Shown here piece after piece: positions 54,064-63,412 of a DNA stretch of 64,000 nt. Origin of the DNA: Chitinophaga barathri (GTDB taxonomy: Bacteria; Bacteroidota; Bacteroidia; Chitinophagales; Chitinophagaceae); NCBI RefSeq assembly GCF_003807585.1, contig NZ_RMBX01000013.1:124001-188000 (forward strand), read 5' to 3'. Positions within the stretch are counted from its first letter, which is position 1. Each line of letters starts with the position of its first letter. The notes under the pieces were generated by a model, which had not been told where the DNA came from, searched no databases, and worked only from the letters and a program-made list of their open reading frames with translations. A program made the position numbers and the translations under genes.

Positions 54064-56898
54064 TTATCGTAATAAGGTTACATTTCCTTTTAATTCAAAC
54101 CGCTCTCCTGAATCGCACAGGCCGTCGAACAGCCAGATGAACACATCCGAAGCCAGCGGCTGGCCTTTAAAAGTGCCGTTCCAGCCCTGGCTGATATCGT
54201 CAATATTGAAATTTTCTCTCCTGAATACTTCCTGCCCCATGCGGTTGTAAATGCGCAGGGAATGGATGATGCGGATGCCTTTGCCGCGGGGGTAAAAGAT
54301 ATCGTTTATGCCGTCCCCGTTGGGCGAGAAGCCGTTCGGGAAAAACACCACGCCCTGGTCGCAGAGCAGCTTTACGTTCATTACATCTGTTTTTTTACAG
54401 CCCTGGTTGTTCGTCACCTCGAAGGCATAGTCCGTCGCGATACGCGGCGTGGCCACGGTCTGCGGGCAGGTGGCGCAGTCGATGTTCGTATTGGGTTTCC
54501 ATTCGCCGCTGATTACGTCCGCGCTGAAAGTGGCGGTGAGGTACACCACGCTGCCTACGGTCACTACCTGGTCCGGGCCCGCATTTACGGTAGGCGCCGG
54601 TTTCACGGTTACGGTCACCTGTGCCGCCGCGGAGGGGCAGGCGGCGTCATGGCCCGCTGTTACGGAATAAGTGGTCGTGGCTTCGGGTGTTACGATGGGC
54701 ATCGCCGTGTTCGCCCCGCTGATGGTGTTGGGCGTCCAGCTGTAGAAGGTGGCGCCGGCCGCGCGCAGCTGTGCGCTGGTGCCCTGGCAGATGGCCGTAT
54801 CGGGGCTCATCACGAGGGTTACCGTGGGCACTACTTTGATCTGCACCGTGTCTTCGGTGGTGCAGCCGAAGTTGTTCGTGGCGATGGCTTTGTAGACCGT
54901 GTCTGTCAGCGGGGTGGCTACCGGGTTCGGGCAATTGGTACAGCTCAGCTGGTAGGCGGGTTGCCATTGTACGTTGCCGTTACTTACCCCGGTGAGCTGT
55001 ACGCCCGAGCCTTCGCATATTTTGGATTGTGAAGCCACAGCGTTGATAAAAGGAGTGGGGTTCACGGTGATCTGCCGGGTGGTGGAATCCATACAATTCC
55101 TGGCGTCCGTTACCACCAGCTTCACGGTGAAGTTGCCGCTGGCATTGTAGGAGGTGGCCACCGGTACGGATTGGGTGGACTGTGTGCCATTCCCAAGGTC
55201 CCATTTCCAGTTGGACAAAGGGATGTTCGGTGAAGGTTGGGACAGCTGGCTGAATGTAACCGCCTGGCCTTCACAGGGATTGGCGGCCAGCGCAAAGTCC
55301 GCCACCGGCGCGATCACCTGGAGGTGATTCGTTTTGATGATCGTATCCGGGCAATAAGCAGGGTCCTTGTACCGGATGATCAGCATATCGGAAAAAGTAC
55401 CGGTCACTTCCACTTTTTTCAGGATGTCCACATCGGTGGTCACCAGTGTGGTGCCGTCCCCGAATCGCCAGTCGTAGCTCTCCACCAGCGTATGCGGCAC
55501 ATGTACCACGCCGTAAGGCACGTTGCTGCTGCGGCAGATGGTGCCCACGCCGGTATGGAAGTCCGCGGAGAATACCTGTATGGTATGATAGATGGAGCTG
55601 ATGCAGTTCTGCGCCGTGTTCCGCACGGTCAGCCGCACGTTGTAGGTACCGGGCTGGCTGAAAGTGTGGATGGGATGCGCAGCGTTGTCCACCGGTGTAT
55701 TATCGTCGAAGTACCATTCATAGGTATCTGTGGGAGAGCCGGAGGAAGTATTGGTAAAGTTGAAGGTGTTGCGCATATCGCAGCGGCGCGCAAAGCTGAA
55801 GCTCGCCACAGGCCCGGTGCTGCTGACGGTTACGGGCACGGCCTGGGTATAACATCCATTGGAGCCCGCGCTCAGCCGGATGGTCACGTTGCCGGCTGTA
55901 CGGAAGGCGTGGTTCACATCGTTTTCCGGCCCGTCGTATGCCGTGCCGTCCCCGAAATCCCAGCGGTAATAATTGGCGTTGGTGGCAGTGGCCAGCAGCC
56001 GGGCGCTGGTGCCGGCACAGTTGTCCGGCCGGGTAATGGAAAAACTTACGTTCTGCGGCGCTACACCCGCTTTTACATGCTGCGGGAAGTTTTTCACCAC
56101 GGTGCAGCCCTGCCGGGTGGTCACGGTCAGGCTTACATTAAAGGCGCCGGCCGTATTATAAACGTGAGAAACATCCGCGGTAGGGGAGTTGATGCTCTGC
56201 CCGTCCCCGAATATCCAGGAGTATTGTGTTACAGGATCGTTGTTGCTGGAAGTAACGGTTACGTCCATGTTCGCCGTGAAAGGGATACATCCTTCCAGCG
56301 GCAGCGTGTTCATGCTGATCACCGGTGAGGCAATCATGATGTAGCCGTTTTTGGTAAGGGTGGAGGAACAACCGGTGGCGTTCGCCACGGTGAGTTTTAC
56401 GTCAAACGTATCTACCCGGGTGTACTGGTGCTGCACTACCGCGTCTGTAGTCGTCACTGGCGCGGAGCCGTCCCCGAAATCCCAGGTGCGGTGATGCCCG
56501 CCCGGGGTATTGTCTGTAAAAGTGGCGGTATAAGGCCCGCAGCCTTTCTGGTTATCTACCGAAAATGCCACCATGGGCATCGGGTATATGTCAAAGTTCC
56601 TGGTAGCTGTGGCGGTAGCCAGCTGGTAATAGGCCGTCAGTTTTACGGATACAGGCCCTGGTGTGGTAAAGGTGATCATCGGGTTCGTTTCGGTGGACGT
56701 GCGTCCGTCTCCGAAATCCCAGAGATAGTTGAGCGGGCTGCCGGTACTGGTATTCTGAAATGTGACCTTTACCGGGGCGCATTGGCTCACGGGTTCGGCA
56801 GTGTAGGTAAATCCCGCCTGCTGGGCATGCAGCAGGGCCGGACAGGCCAACAGGCTGAAAATGAGTGCATAGAGGTTTTTCTTCTTAGGTAACTTCAT
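54064..56898 (-). CDS. PKD-repeat protein with type IX (type B) sorting domain
   Basis: 944-residue secreted protein. A signal peptide (LYALIFSLLACPALLHAQQ) precedes about seven PKD domains with WDFGDG-type cores, each with the paired Cys that many of these repeats carry, then Ig-like domains beginning with ICEGSGVQL and ICQGTSAQL. The last 90 residues (FFPNGFSPNGDGINDIFYP to GNVTLLR) are a gliding-motility-type C-terminal domain. The gene lies 72 bases after the 1617-residue gene and 2 bases before the PorP/SprF gene. It probably forms stalk-like adhesins at the surface. Confidence 0.88.
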   Translation of the reverse strand: MKLPKKKNLYALIFSLLACPALLHAQQAGFTYTAEPVSQCAPVKVTFQNTSTGSPLNYLWDFGDGRTSTETNPMITFTTPGPVSVKLTAYYQLATATATRNFDIYPMPMVAFSVDNQKGCGPYTATFTDNTPGGHHRTWDFGDGSAPVTTTDAVVQHQYTRVDTFDVKLTVANATGCSSTLTKNGYIMIASPVISMNTLPLEGCIPFTANMDVTVTSSNNDPVTQYSWIFGDGQSINSPTADVSHVYNTAGAFNVSLTVTTRQGCTVVKNFPQHVKAGVAPQNVSFSITRPDNCAGTSARLLATATNANYYRWDFGDGTAYDGPENDVNHAFRTAGNVTIRLSAGSNGCYTQAVPVTVSSTGPVASFSFARRCDMRNTFNFTNTSSGSPTDTYEWYFDDNTPVDNAAHPIHTFSQPGTYNVRLTVRNTAQNCISSIYHTIQVFSADFHTGVGTICRSSNVPYGVVHVPHTLVESYDWRFGDGTTLVTTDVDILKKVEVTGTFSDMLIIRYKDPAYCPDTIIKTNHLQVIAPVADFALAANPCEGQAVTFSQLSQPSPNIPLSNWKWDLGNGTQSTQSVPVATSYNASGNFTVKLVVTDARNCMDSTTRQITVNPTPFINAVASQSKICEGSGVQLTGVSNGNVQWQPAYQLSCTNCPNPVATPLTDTVYKAIATNNFGCTTEDTVQIKVVPTVTLVMSPDTAICQGTSAQLRAAGATFYSWTPNTISGANTAMPIVTPEATTTYSVTAGHDAACPSAAAQVTVTVKPAPTVNAGPDQVVTVGSVVYLTATFSADVISGEWKPNTNIDCATCPQTVATPRIATDYAFEVTNNQGCKKTDVMNVKLLCDQGVVFFPNGFSPNGDGINDIFYPRGKGIRIIHSLRIYNRMGQEVFRRENFNIDDISQGWNGTFKGQPLASDVFIWLFDGLCDSGERFELKGNVTLLR

Positions 56899-56970
56899 TT
56901 TTCACGGATATGGGATACTATAGGTTATGGATTATACAAATCTATAATATTATTTCTATATAACCATCAG

Positions 56971-59900
56971 TTATCGCAACAGCGTTATATTTCCCTTCAA
57001 AAGCATCTGTTCATTCCCGTTACAAACCACCTCCACGTAATAGATGTACACGTCCGGGTTCAGCAGGGCACCTCCAAACTTTCCGTCCCAGCCGCAGGAG
57101 GCGTCGTCGCTCTGGCAGTTGTTCCTTTCAAATACCATCTGCCCCCAGCGGTTATAGACCCTGAAGGATTTCACCGCGCTGATACCTTTGCCGCGCACAT
57201 AAAAAATGTCGTTCTGGCCGTCCCCGTTCGGGCTGAACGAGTTGGGAATAAACGCGCTGCTGCCGTCGCAGATCAGCCTGACGGACAGCGCCGTCACCGA
57301 GGTGCATCCAAACTGGTTAGTGGCGGAGATATTGTAGGTCACATTGGATTGAGGCGTCACTTCCGGGTTCGGGCAGGTATAACAATCCAGGTATTTTTCC
57401 GGGAACCAGCTCCAGCTGGTGATGTCATCGCTGCCATTTACGTTCAGCACCAGGGATGTACCGGCGGCTACGATTTTTTCCGGCCCCGCATTGATTACGG
57501 GGGCCGGGTGTACGGTCACGGTTACGAGGGCGGTGTCTGTAAAACAGGCATCATGTCCATAACCTACTAACTGGTAGGTGGTGGTTTGGGCCGGGCCGGC
57601 CATCGGGCTGGCCACATCGCCGCGGCTGAGGCCCGTAGCAGGTATCCAGCGATAATGTATTGCGCCGCTGGCGTGCAGTTGTGTGCGCTGGCCTTCGCAA
57701 AGCACTGCGCTGGTGGACTGCACGTCAAAAGGATGGCTCACGACCACCCGCATGGAATCGCGGCGGATACAGCCAAAGCTGCTCACCGCCAGTACCTTGT
57801 ACATGGTATCCTGTACAGGGCTGATGGAAGGATTGGGGGCTGCAGGGTCTGAGATGTTGTAATCTGTCCAGCTGTATTGGGCGGGTGAACCATGGGATTG
57901 TAACTGGAGGCTCTGGCCTTCGCACACCACTGCGGTCTTCGGTGTCACGTTCAGCGTGGGCAGCGGGTTCACGGTGATGTTCAGTTCCGCAATGTCCGGG
58001 CAGGTGCCTTCATCGTTGCGGATCACCAGTTTCACATTATGGGTGCCCGGTTGGTCAAAAGTAATTTTTGGTCCCGCCGGGCCGGTCACGGATGGTACAT
58101 CGTTCACCAGCCAGCTCCATTGTGTGTTCGGCATGTTTTTGTTTTCCAGGCCGCTGAACACAAGGGTCTGCCCTTCGCATACCGGCCCTACAGGGCGGAT
58201 GGACGCATCGGGCTGCGGGGCTACTCTTACCGGCATCGTTTTGCTGTCCACACAGCCATACCGGCTGGTGGCGGTAAGGGTGACGGTGTAAGAGCCCACG
58301 GCGGTATAAAGGAACGCCGGGTTTTCGTCCCCGCTCACGTCGTCTGTGCGGTTGGTTACTCCAAAATCCCAGGCATAGGTAAGCGGATCGCCATGGTTGT
58401 CTTTGGACAGTGCGGTGGTGGTGTTGTTGAACATGATCCGCGCCTGGTCGCATGCCTGGCTGTCGTCCAGCGTGAAGGATACTTTTACGTCATCCACAAT
58501 GACGCTGTCCCGCGGCCCTTGTGCGGGCACTTTGCAGCCCTGTGCGTCTTCCAGCACCACGCGCGGGTAATACACGCCGGGATTGTCGTATTTGTAGGTG
58601 AAAGAGCTGGTCGTTGTCGTTTGTACGGTACCGTTGTCCAGGTCCCAGATGTATTTGACGGTATTGGGCGAAGCGGCGGTAAGCGTGATGTCGTGCGGTG
58701 CGCAGCCCGTGAGCGGCGAAACGGTTTTGGTGCCGATAGGGCCGTCTATTTTGATCTGCTGTGTGCTGGACGAAGGGCAGTCCCCCTCTGAATATACCTG
58801 GAGCGTGATCGTGTAAGTGCCGGGGAGGTTGTAAATATGCGAGGGTTCTTCCAGGTCTGAACGGCTGCCGTCGCCAAAGTCCCATACAGAACGGTCAAAT
58901 TCGGTGCTTTCATTTGTTAGCTGCACCAGCGCGGGCGGGCATACATTTAGTGTGGACGGTACCGTGAATTTCGATTGCGGGTCGGGCACGGTGATGTATT
59001 CGTCTTTCTGGATGGACGAAGAGCAGCCTTCGTTGTCCGAGATATTCAACTTCACGGTGTATTTGCCGGGCGCGGTGTAGGTCTTTACCGGATGCAGCGC
59101 ATTGTCGGTCGTGCCGTCCCCGAAATCCCATGCGTAGGTAAGGTTGGCGCCGCTGGACTGGTTGCTGAACTGCATGCCGGTGTTCTGGCAGGCGATCTGT
59201 GATGCAGTACCGAACTGTGCATTCACCGCGATCACGGCAATGGGTTTGGTGATCGTGGTTTCGCAGCCTGCCGCGTCTTTTACGGTGAGTGTCACATCAT
59301 AGGTGCCCTGGGTGTTGAACACGTGTTCGTAATTCTCTGGTTTCACGGTTACATTCTCAGCCGGTGTGCCGTCGCCAAAATTCCAGGCCCAGGAGGTGAT
59401 GCCATAACCGTGCAGCGCGGTGGATGCGTCCGTGAACAGCCTGTCTTCGTTTACACAGCGAAGGCCGCTGGCATTGAAGTTCGCTATGGCGCCATTCACC
59501 TGGATGGCCAGTGTGTTGGATTCGGATAAACAGTTGTTGCGGTCCATGATACGCAGCACTACGTTGTAAGTGCCGGGATTGCGATAGGTTTTTGAAATAT
59601 CGTTGCCGCCGTTGGGGGAATAGGTGCCGTCACCCCAAAGCCATTCCCAGCGTTCGATCAGATCTTCATTGAGGTCGTTGCGAGAGATCACGACAGACTC
59701 TCCCGCGCAGATCTCCCCTTTATCGCTGGTGATCACCGGTTTTTCGTCTATCACTTCCAGGGCCAGGCGGGTAACGGATTCGCAGTTCCCGTCGGACACG
59801 GTGAGGGTGATCTCGTACAGCCCCGTTTGTGCGTATACGTGAGTAGGCGATTGTGCGGTAGAAGTGTTCCCATCCCCGAATTCCCACTTCCAGGATCGTG

Positions 59901-61824
59901 GTGAACCGACGATCGGGCCAAAGTCCGACCGGTCCACGAACTGTACGGAGTAGCGGTCGGCGCAGCTGCGGGTGAACGTGAAATCCGCCACGGGCGGTAA
60001 TATCCTGATGAAATCTGTTTTGGTGAGGCTTCTGCGGCAGCCGAAGTTGCTTACTTCCAGCGTTACGTCGTGGAGGCCGATGCGGCGGAAGACGTGGGAA
60101 GGGTTTTCGGCGGTTTCCGTGCTGTTGTTGTCTTCCGGGAATGTCCACAGCCATTCCGTTCCGCGGGGGACGGAAAGGTTCGTGAACACAACCGGCACAT
60201 CCGCGCAGGGCGCTTTGGGCGTTGCATCAAATTCCACGACGGGTATCTCGCCCGCGCGCACGGTACCCTGCGCTACAATGCGGCAGCCGCCGCTGATCTC
60301 CAGCGTTACGGTGACGTTGTAAATACCTTGAACAGTATAAGTATGCGAGGGGGTAGGCAGGTTGGATGTGGTGCCATCGCCAAAATTCCAGGTATACCCT
60401 ACAATGTTTCCTGCTGTGGTAAGGAATGCGCTGAAGCTGGTGGAATGTGGGAGGCAACCCTCGGGTTGACTGATGAACATCTGTCCCTGCGGCTCTTCCA
60501 GCCTGATGTAATCCATCAGCGTTACTTCATCCGTACAGCCTTGTGCGCTGGTAACCAGCAGCGTTACATCGTAAGAGCCGAAGGCCTGATAGGTATGGCC
60601 TGGATTGGCGCCTGTGCCGGCCGTCTGCCCGTCTCCAAAATCCCAGCGGTAGGTGGCTGCGTCAATGGATTGGGAGGAGAACTGTGTGGTGAAAGGCACG
60701 GCGCATCCCTGTTGGGGATTGGCGGTGAAGCTGGCCTGCGGGCCGGGATGTACGGTGATGGTTTTTGTGATGGTTTCCTCGCAGCCGGGAGGGCCGGAGG
60801 TAAGCGTCACGTTATAGCTGCCGGGTGTGGCAAAGGAAAACGATGCATTGGTGGAGCTGGAAGTACGTCCGTCGGGCAGCGTCCAGAGGCTGGTGGTGGC
60901 CGCGGGAGTGGTGGTGTTGCGCAGTGTCACGATGGATTCCGCGCAGGCGGTGCCATCCACCACAAAGTCAGGTTTCGTTTTTTCTATGATGATGTAAGCC
61001 GGTTTGGTCACTACTTTTTCGCAGCCCAGGTTGCTCCTGGCGGTGAACGTAACGGTGTATCGGCCTTCACTTTGGTAAGTATGGGAGGGGAACTGGTCCG
61101 TGGAGGTATTGCTGCCGGAAGCGGGGTCTCCGAAATCCCAGGCGAAGGTGGCGCCGCCGCTGCCCAGGCCGCGGAAGTTCACGGCATGCGGGGTGAGGCA
61201 GCTGCCGGTGGCGTCCGCTGTGAAGTCCACATCGGGCGTTTCGTCCGCCTTGATGATATTGGGGAGGGTCACGCTTTTTTTACAGCCGAAGCTGTTTTCC
61301 ACGATCGTGGTCACGGAAAAGCTGCCGCCCACGGTATAAGTGTGCGACGTTGCGGCTCCCTGCGCCGTATTGCCATCGCCAAAATCCCAGGTGATACTGC
61401 TGATGGTGCCTGAGCCGGGTGTGCTCTGGTCCGTGAAAGAGACGGCCAGCGGGGTACAGCCGGTGGTGATGGAAGGCGTGAAGGCGGGTGCGGGTACGTC
61501 GTGTACCGTGATGAGGGTGGAAAAGGTCCGGGCGCCGCCGGGATATGTAACTGTTAATGTAACGTTATACGTGCCGGGGTCCGTGAATACTTTACTGGCA
61601 TTACGCGTGGTGGCGTGCGCACCAAGGCCGAAGTTCCAGTCGTAGGCGGTGGAGCCGTTATCTGATTGATTTGTAAATGAAACGGTAAGAGGGGCGCAGC
61701 CTGAAGTCACATCCGCGGTGAAGCGTGCGGTTTGTGCATAGGCGGGCGAAACAGCAGTCAGGATGGCCAGCAGGAAGCCCAGCAGGGACATCTTCCAACG
61801 GCCAGGACGAAGTTGGTAGTTCAT
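56971..61824 (-). CDS. Giant PKD-repeat protein with type IX (type B) sorting domain
   Basis: 1617-residue secreted protein. After the signal peptide (MSLLGFLLAILTAVSPAYAQ) I count about 15 PKD domains by the WxFGDG/F-TxGxYxVTLxV pattern, many with a Cys pair. Some have lost the core GDG (WTLPDG, WDLDNG, WLVNDV). Two Ig-like domains with VCEGQSLQL and LCEGQRTQL follow, then the type B C-terminal domain (FIPNSFSPNGDGQNDIFYV to GNITLLR). It heads the operon with the 944-residue protein and PorP/SprF. It probably works as a long filamentous adhesin or in gliding, but no ligand-binding domain is recognised. Confidence 0.88.
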   Translation of the reverse strand: MNYQLRPGRWKMSLLGFLLAILTAVSPAYAQTARFTADVTSGCAPLTVSFTNQSDNGSTAYDWNFGLGAHATTRNASKVFTDPGTYNVTLTVTYPGGARTFSTLITVHDVPAPAFTPSITTGCTPLAVSFTDQSTPGSGTISSITWDFGDGNTAQGAATSHTYTVGGSFSVTTIVENSFGCKKSVTLPNIIKADETPDVDFTADATGSCLTPHAVNFRGLGSGGATFAWDFGDPASGSNTSTDQFPSHTYQSEGRYTVTFTARSNLGCEKVVTKPAYIIIEKTKPDFVVDGTACAESIVTLRNTTTPAATTSLWTLPDGRTSSSTNASFSFATPGSYNVTLTSGPPGCEETITKTITVHPGPQASFTANPQQGCAVPFTTQFSSQSIDAATYRWDFGDGQTAGTGANPGHTYQAFGSYDVTLLVTSAQGCTDEVTLMDYIRLEEPQGQMFISQPEGCLPHSTSFSAFLTTAGNIVGYTWNFGDGTTSNLPTPSHTYTVQGIYNVTVTLEISGGCRIVAQGTVRAGEIPVVEFDATPKAPCADVPVVFTNLSVPRGTEWLWTFPEDNNSTETAENPSHVFRRIGLHDVTLEVSNFGCRRSLTKTDFIRILPPVADFTFTRSCADRYSVQFVDRSDFGPIVGSPRSWKWEFGDGNTSTAQSPTHVYAQTGLYEITLTVSDGNCESVTRLALEVIDEKPVITSDKGEICAGESVVISRNDLNEDLIERWEWLWGDGTYSPNGGNDISKTYRNPGTYNVVLRIMDRNNCLSESNTLAIQVNGAIANFNASGLRCVNEDRLFTDASTALHGYGITSWAWNFGDGTPAENVTVKPENYEHVFNTQGTYDVTLTVKDAAGCETTITKPIAVIAVNAQFGTASQIACQNTGMQFSNQSSGANLTYAWDFGDGTTDNALHPVKTYTAPGKYTVKLNISDNEGCSSSIQKDEYITVPDPQSKFTVPSTLNVCPPALVQLTNESTEFDRSVWDFGDGSRSDLEEPSHIYNLPGTYTITLQVYSEGDCPSSSTQQIKIDGPIGTKTVSPLTGCAPHDITLTAASPNTVKYIWDLDNGTVQTTTTSSFTYKYDNPGVYYPRVVLEDAQGCKVPAQGPRDSVIVDDVKVSFTLDDSQACDQARIMFNNTTTALSKDNHGDPLTYAWDFGVTNRTDDVSGDENPAFLYTAVGSYTVTLTATSRYGCVDSKTMPVRVAPQPDASIRPVGPVCEGQTLVFSGLENKNMPNTQWSWLVNDVPSVTGPAGPKITFDQPGTHNVKLVIRNDEGTCPDIAELNITVNPLPTLNVTPKTAVVCEGQSLQLQSHGSPAQYSWTDYNISDPAAPNPSISPVQDTMYKVLAVSSFGCIRRDSMRVVVSHPFDVQSTSAVLCEGQRTQLHASGAIHYRWIPATGLSRGDVASPMAGPAQTTTYQLVGYGHDACFTDTALVTVTVHPAPVINAGPEKIVAAGTSLVLNVNGSDDITSWSWFPEKYLDCYTCPNPEVTPQSNVTYNISATNQFGCTSVTALSVRLICDGSSAFIPNSFSPNGDGQNDIFYVRGKGISAVKSFRVYNRWGQMVFERNNCQSDDASCGWDGKFGGALLNPDVYIYYVEVVCNGNEQMLLKGNITLLR

Positions 61825-62022
61825 AGGTTGATCCTGGTGTGTAGGTGTATGGTCGCAGTATTCCTGCCGATTATAAAAGCTAAAAGTAATATTTAAAAAA
61901 CAATTATCTGTTTATATTAACATTATGTTTTCAATGTGTTAACTGATTTATTACTTATTTGCCAAAGGGTAGGAGTGTACTATTTACATGAACGCCCATA
62001 AAGCAATCAGTACAAACAGTAT

Positions 62023-62634
62023 ATGGATATGCAAGCATTGGACAAAGCTTATTGGAACGCACGCTACGAACGCGGCGAAACGGAATGGGATATGGGGACC
62101 GTATCCCCCCCGTTGAGAGACTATATCGATCAGTTACCGAACAAGAACCTGCGCATCCTGATCCCCGGCGGCGGCAACAGTTACGAGGCCCGTTACCTGT
62201 GGGATAATGGCTTCAGGGACATCACCGTGCTGGACATTTCGTCCGTGGCCGTAGAGCGCCTGAAACGTGAGCACCAGGGCACAGGCATCAAGTTTGAAGT
62301 GGGCGACTTTTTTGAACACGAAGCGGAGTACGACCTGATCATCGAGCAAACCTTTCTTTGCGCTTTGGATCCCGCTTTGCGCCAGGCTTACGCGCGGCAC
62401 ATGTACGATCTTCTCTGGGAAGAAGGCCGCCTGGTAGGAGTGCTGTTCAACCGGGAGTTTGAGCAGCCGGGCCCTCCTTTCGGTGGCGGCATCAAGGTAT
62501 ACCGCCGGATGTTCGAACCATATTTTAATTTTAAAACCTTCGCTCCCTGCTACAATTCACACCCCGCCCGCCAGGGTAAAGAGGTGTTCATCAATTTCAG
62601 GAAGCTGGACGGCCTCGCAAGACGGCGCAACTGA
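62023..62634 (+). CDS. TPMT-like class I SAM methyltransferase
   Basis: 203 residues. The opening YWNARYERGETEWDMG with the Trp near residue 22 is typical of thiopurine S-methyltransferase-like enzymes. The SAM loop is ILIPGGGNSYEARYLWDNG, and DLIIEQTFLCALDPALR and LFNREFEQPGPPFGGG are the further family marks. It probably methylates a small thiol, selenide or tellurite compound. A second ATG (62029) two codons downstream is an equally good start. It is monocistronic. Confidence 0.82.
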   Translation: MDMQALDKAYWNARYERGETEWDMGTVSPPLRDYIDQLPNKNLRILIPGGGNSYEARYLWDNGFRDITVLDISSVAVERLKREHQGTGIKFEVGDFFEHEAEYDLIIEQTFLCALDPALRQAYARHMYDLLWEEGRLVGVLFNREFEQPGPPFGGGIKVYRRMFEPYFNFKTFAPCYNSHPARQGKEVFINFRKLDGLARRRN

Positions 62635-62697
62635 TACCCGCAGCAAATTGCTTACCTTTAGGGGTGTTATTATTCTCCATTAAAAGACAAAACCAGG

Positions 62698-63378
62698 ATG
62701 AAAAGAATGATATGGACCGCCTGCATTATGCTGGCCTCAGTGGCTGCATGGGCGCAGGAATCGGTCAAACCTGACGCATTTGAAAAAGGTATGAAGCAAC
62801 CGGGTGTACAACTGCTGGATGTACGTACCGCGAAAGAATTCAGTACCGGCCACCTGCCGGACGCGCTACTGGCGGACTTCACCAAAAAAGACGAATTTTT
62901 CCACCGCCTGGAATCTGTGGACAAAACAAAACCCGTATACATATACTGTCTCAGCGGAGGCCGCAGCACGGCTGCCGCTAAATGGATGCGTGAGAACGGT
63001 TACAAAGAAGTGATTGAGCTGGATGGCGGCGTAATGGCCTGGAAGCAGGAGGGCAAGCCGCTCAGCGGCACGGAAAAAAGCGGCCCGCAGATGAGCACTG
63101 CCCTCTACGACAAATCCGTTGCCAGCGGCAAATGGATACTGGTGGACGTTGGCGCGGGATGGTGCCCGCCCTGCCGTAAGATGGCGCCGGTGGTAGCGCA
63201 GTTCGTAAAAGAAAATAAAGTGAAACTGGTGAATGTGGACGGCGAGCACGATACGCATGTCATGCAGAAGATCAACGCGATAACGCTGCCAACATTTTTG
63301 CTGTATAAAGACGGGAAGGAAGTGTGGCGGAAAGAAGGGATCGTGAGCCTTGAAGAGTTTAAGGCAGCGATGAAATAA
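62698..63378 (+). CDS. Exported rhodanese-thioredoxin fusion protein
   Basis: 226 residues with a signal peptide (MIWTACIMLASVAAWAQ), so it acts in the periplasm. Residues about 20-120 are a rhodanese domain (LLDVRTAKEFSTGHLPDA); its active-site loop YCLSGGRS keeps the Cys, so it can carry persulfide sulfur. Residues about 130-226 are a thioredoxin domain with GWCPPCRKM, a CPPC redox centre, and the cis-Pro segment AITLPTFLLYKDGKEV. The two domains could pass sulfur or electrons between them. A TACCTTTA box at 62653 may be its -7 element. A strong terminator follows. Confidence 0.88.
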   Translation: MKRMIWTACIMLASVAAWAQESVKPDAFEKGMKQPGVQLLDVRTAKEFSTGHLPDALLADFTKKDEFFHRLESVDKTKPVYIYCLSGGRSTAAAKWMRENGYKEVIELDGGVMAWKQEGKPLSGTEKSGPQMSTALYDKSVASGKWILVDVGAGWCPPCRKMAPVVAQFVKENKVKLVNVDGEHDTHVMQKINAITLPTFLLYKDGKEVWRKEGIVSLEEFKAAMK

Positions 63379-63380
63379 TT

Positions 63381-63410
63381 AAAAAGGCGCTTCGTTTGAA
63401 GCGCCTTTTT
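63381..63410. terminator. Bidirectional rho-independent terminator
   Basis: GGCGCTTC and GAAGCGCC form a perfect 8-bp stem with a 4-base loop, flanked by A-runs and T-runs. It serves the fusion gene on + and the partial gene on -. Confidence 0.92.
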
Positions 63411-63412
63411 AA

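Noticed and set aside
55237-56328. Long open frame on + opposite the 944-residue PKD gene
   Set aside because: Its Gly/His/Arg-rich sequence mirrors the codon bias of the repeats on -; no motif and no start context.
60070-61413. 447-codon open frame on + opposite the 1617-residue PKD gene
   Set aside because: Same reason: a by-product of repetitive PKD codons on the other strand.
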